The notes under the pieces are model-generated. The model saw nothing but the letters and a program-made list of their open reading frames with translations. It had not been told where the DNA came from and made no database searches. This document shows positions 61,401 through 64,000 of a DNA stretch of 64,000 nt, in pieces (position 1 is the stretch's first letter; each line of letters begins with the position of its first letter). The DNA is from Costus lasius (taxonomy: Eukaryota > Streptophyta > Magnoliopsida > Zingiberales > Costaceae): the NCBI GenBank assembly GCA_027563935.2, contig CM050447.1:12306501-12370500 (forward strand). Direction: 5' to 3'. A program made the position numbers and the translations under genes.

Positions 61401-61689
61401 TCTCCTCATCACTCCTCCGGAAACCCATCATTCGGATCCGGCTCTCAAACACCGACAGCACTACCAAAATGGTGACACCAAGTGACAAGGAGCCAAGAAA
61501 GACGGCGACAGGATGAAGCTTGTAGAAGTGATGAATGCGGTTGGGGATGGACTTTATCATCCTGATCAGTGTAGAACTCTTTGGCTTTCTGAAGCTCTTC
61601 CGCAGGATTCCAGATTCCAAATCGAAGTCACCTCTGGGGTAAGCGTGAAAAGATTTGGGACTTCCTGATCCAAACGATTGGTTGTTCAT
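58409..61689 (-). CDS. DUF218 (YdcF-like) single-pass membrane protein, three exons
   Basis: The product is a conserved eukaryotic membrane protein with a DUF218 domain; its molecular role is not known. Exons 61689-61101, 59587-59463 and 58741-58409 join in phase to 1047 nt, 348 residues. An N-terminal cytosolic part starts [15 protein letters not shown], followed by a hydrophobic span at about 61-81 (type II topology likely). The DUF218 domain has '[10 protein letters not shown]' near its start, '[11 protein letters not shown]' in the middle, [20 protein letters not shown] and [20 protein letters not shown]. The C-terminal [18 protein letters not shown] block is typical of plant members. The ATG at 61689 was preferred over one 45 bases upstream because MNN(Q/H)SFGSGSPKS fits my memory of relatives. 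A possible 99-nt in-frame extra exon lies in intron 2 (59114-59212). Confidence 0.85.
59114..59212 (-). other. Candidate 99-nt in-frame cassette exon in DUF218 intron 2
   Basis: On the minus strand, an acceptor ATGCAG is followed by 33 open codons (beginning [12 protein letters not shown]) and a donor GAG|GTATAA. It is phase 0 at both ends and sits between two phase-0 exon borders, so inclusion would insert 33 residues at QNIT-VVSYDF. The family consensus runs straight through that joint, so the constitutive product probably lacks it. Confidence 0.3.
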
Positions 61690-62440
61690 AGTCGCAAGTA
61701 GCAAGTAGCAACCAATCGAACATGCATCAATCAACTGCCCAAACCATCTAACGTGCTTCGATTAACTGCATCCAAGCTCCAAAATTTACGAAAATATATA
61801 ATTGAGATAGTATTAACCGAAACAAACAAACAAAAGGATCTTTGATGCAAAGCCCTAATAAATCGACACGACAAGAATAAAATAACCAAGAATTACATAA
61901 TCAAACAGAAAAAAAAGTGACGTTGAACAATCTGACCTCCAGATCGAGAAGATCTCCGCCGAAACCAACCGGAAATCCATGCCCAGGTTGAACAATATCG
62001 AAGAACAGAAATTCTCTAGTCAATGAGGAATTCTTCGCGGAATTGAAAGGGGGAAGGTGGAGAAATCGCAGCCGCTGGTGCGGAGTTGGATGCTGCAGAT
62101 TTGGACACGCGAAACAGGGACTCTTCCACCTTTGTCTTGGAACCAATATTTCTCATTCACCATTTTTTTTAACAAGCTATTTGTGCTAAACAATTAAAAC
62201 TAAAAAGAATTAAATCTAATAATAAGTTGGGTTCATAGTTCATGTATAAGAAGGATTTTGTGTCCTCAACTTAAGAGCTCCAATTAGGAATGAGAAGAAT
62301 GTTGTATTTGTGATTGTATGAATCGACTAACCCTAAAAATTTGATTAAAGACATAAATTAGTTGAATTGGTAAGAATCTTAATAACAAGATATTAAGAAT
62401 TTATGAGATTAGGGCTTTCTACTATTAAGATATCTTAGGC
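61690..62440 (-). promoter_or_regulatory. DUF218 leader and promoter region
   Basis: The 5' flank of the DUF218 gene. A more GC-rich stretch at about 61920-62140 may be leader sequence; a GATCTGGAG|GTCAGA donor on the minus strand near 61940 would allow a spliced leader. Open frames here were not taken as coding. Confidence 0.35.
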
Positions 62441-63312
62441 CATGTTTTCTTAGAAGGAAAAGAGGAAAGGGAAAAGGGGAAAGAACAAACAGAAAAAGAG
62501 ATTTTCCGTCATTTCCTTGGATGGACGAAATTGAATGGAAGGAAAACTAGAGTATACATTGGTCTTTTTTTGTTTCGGGCGGAAAATGAAATCAACGCAT
62601 CTCATTACGTGTCTACCAAGCTCTTTGCCCCTCCTTGTCCCCATCGTCTGTGTCCCCCCTCCCTCGCATCCCCATTTGACGAGCTCTCCATCACCCCTCA
62701 CCAACCCCTTTGTCGTCCTCATCATCTCCCCTAGCAGTCCTCCTGCCGTCTTCAACCGCAGATGCGAGATGTCGCACCTCAAACGAAAGTGAAAGACTGA
62801 CGCTCGTCCCTCTCCCTCGCCTACATCGCCCTCCACCATTACCCTCTGTCATTCCCCCTCTGATGACTTCCCCATCGTCGTCCTCATCGCTCGCTATCTT
62901 CACCCATGGAAGCGAGCTATCTGTCGTCCTCAAACGAAAGTGAAGGACTGACGCTCATTCGATGACTTCCCCTCCATCGGCTTCCCCATCGTCATCCTCA
63001 TTGCTCATCGTCTTCATCCACTGAAGTGAGCTGTAATCATCCACTGAAGTGAGCTGTCTGTCGTCCTTATTGCTGCCCCCCCCCCCCCCCCCCCCCCCCC
63101 CCAACCTCCGCTCATCTGCCTGCAATTTTCAATCACACTGCCTAGGGATTTGATTTTCTTTCCCTAGCATGGAAGACTTACGAGGCAACAACATCATGGA
63201 AGACTCATGTGACGCTCACGTGCATGCAATTACTCCTCTAGGGATTTAATTTCCTTTCCCTAGAGATTTTCTTTTCTTTTCTTTCATTTTTACATCCCTC
63301 CAAAGAAACACA
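62441..63312. repeat. Probable non-autonomous element with purine/pyrimidine ends and a C27 run
   Basis: The left end is purine-rich (ATGTTTTCTTAGAAGGAAAAG), and the right end read inward is similar (TGTGTTTCTTTGGAGGG, then AAAGAAAAGAAAA), consistent with worn inverted ends. Inside is a C-rich region with a repeated CTCAAACGAAAGTGAA(A/G)GACTGACGCTC segment at about 62777 and 62931. A run of 27 C residues lies at 63076-63102. The element reading is tentative. Confidence 0.4.
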
Positions 63313-63484
63313 CACCAATTATCCAATTATCAAATTATCTCAAGAGCAAGCTTCTAGAGCTAACATATCATATATTCATATTATATTTATATACTACCAG
63401 ATATAAAATAATATTACTATGTGCCATCTCTATAACTCCTACGAATGTTCCCATTCATTAATTAAGCATGACCACGATTTTCAA

Positions 63485-63674
63485 TTGACTTCCTGCGGTT
63501 TCACTGCCTATATGCATTTTCTTTTTCTGTAAGTGACTCAAACAAAAGATATAATATCGAATATTCCTATAGATGCCATTGACTTTTGGGTCAGGTCAAC
63601 CATGAGCGTTTGCATCTTTCATGCGCGCAAGTAATTTCTAAATACTTTAGTTACTAATTTGTATCGCGTTGACT
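63485..63674 (+). promoter_or_regulatory. Cluster of W-boxes upstream of the dirigent gene
   Basis: Four TTGAC(C/T) sites, the core for WRKY factors, occur within 190 bp: 63485-63490, 63579-63584, 63594-63599 (opposite strand) and 63669-63674. The two middle sites are 15 bp apart in inverted orientation. The last is just ahead of the TATA box. The arrangement fits defence- or wound-responsive control. Confidence 0.5.
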
Positions 63675-63684
63675 TCTCATCGTG

Positions 63685-63692
63685 TATATAAA
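63685..63692 (+). promoter_or_regulatory. TATA box of the dirigent gene
   Basis: TATATAAA lies 54 bp before the start codon, leaving a leader of roughly 20-25 nt. Confidence 0.7.
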
Positions 63693-63738
63693 GCGCGGTA
63701 GATGAGCTCGTAAGACTCCGACAACACCATAATCCATA

Positions 63739-64000
63739 ATGGCCAGATCCGATTTAGTTCTCTGCCTCCTCGCTCTCCTCGCCGTCCTTCCCTTGGCGGC
63801 CGCCGCGAGGGCGAGGAACATGACGACGCACCTGCACTTCTTCCTGCACGACACCGTCCATGGTCCCAACGCCACCGCCGTCAGGGTGGCTCCGTCGGCT
63901 GCCCCGTCAATGGACCTGCATTTTGGCGACGTGTACGTGATCGACGACCCGCTCACCGCGGGCCCAGCGCTGTCATCGACGCCCGTGGGCCGCGCGCAGG
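63739..64000 (+). CDS. Dirigent family protein, N-terminal part (runs off the window)
   Basis: Dirigent proteins are secreted beta-barrel proteins that steer stereoselective radical coupling of phenolics in lignan and lignin-related pathways, or act on related intermediates. The 87 visible residues start with a signal peptide (MARSDLVLCLLALLAVLP...AAA). 'HLHFFLHDTVHGPNATAV' and 'FGDVYVIDDPLTAGP' follow, the first two conserved motifs of the family. Members are about 180-190 residues and often intronless, so about half is present and the reading frame is still open at the window edge. The sequence is very GC-rich, as often seen for such genes in monocots. Subfamily and product specificity cannot be judged without the C-terminal half. 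Confidence 0.9.
   Translation, partial: MARSDLVLCLLALLAVLPLAAAARARNMTTHLHFFLHDTVHGPNATAVRVAPSAAPSMDLHFGDVYVIDDPLTAGPALSSTPVGRAQ

Noticed and set aside
61690..61734. ATG 45 bases upstream in frame with the DUF218 protein
   Set aside because: The 15 extra residues (MIDACSIGCYLLLAT) do not fit the relatives; the start at 61689 gives the expected [13 protein letters not shown].

Overview
This window is nuclear DNA from a flowering plant. The gene set is plant-specific (ARF, SGS3, NPF4, plant AIG1/IAN GTPase, dirigent protein), every recognisable gene except the cut-off dirigent gene shows introns with plant-type splice sites, and the intergenic DNA is AT-rich and full of small transposable elements. 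The GDSL and dirigent exons are GC-rich while most other exons are AT-leaning. That mix, and the style of the elements, suggest a monocot, probably not a grass; the clade is an inference and should be held loosely.

Layout, left to right. A 2.1 kb non-autonomous LTR element carrying only gag (minus, 557-2674) is followed by the last two exons of a DUF2062-like membrane protein gene (plus, ends 3999) and a small G-rich element with a perfect 10-bp target duplication (4228-4716). A 15-exon ARF1-type auxin response factor gene lies on the minus strand (5684-12291). Upstream of it sit two auxin response elements and a five-copy GC-rich tandem array (about 13.4-14.8 kb). The 14.8-18.8 kb stretch holds a fold-back element and a MITE. 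SGS3, the RDR6 partner in RNA silencing, runs on the plus strand (coding 22356-27868) with a multi-kb leader intron. A five-exon GDSL esterase/lipase gene (minus, 28480-29938) converges on it. A solo LTR with a perfect 5-bp target duplication (30901-32163) and about 4 kb without genes follow.

The right half carries an NPF4-type NRT1/PTR transporter (plus, 36541-39530), an AIG1/IAN GTPase with a C-terminal CaaX-like box (minus, 41728-45146), a tiny three-exon MIC10 gene split by an 8.2 kb intron (plus, 46900-55828), a DUF218 single-pass membrane protein gene (minus, 58409-61689) and the first half of a dirigent gene (plus, 63739 to the window end). Exon models were assembled by hand from GT-AG or GC-AG borders, reading-frame phase and fit to family consensus. 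Phase closes exactly for all seven complete genes.

The genes are ordinary housekeeping, hormone and defence genes and do not form one pathway or cluster. I found no convincing new multi-gene system. The most interesting signals are the structured non-coding elements, two GC-AG introns, the five-copy array upstream of the ARF promoter, and a possible in-frame cassette exon in the DUF218 gene.
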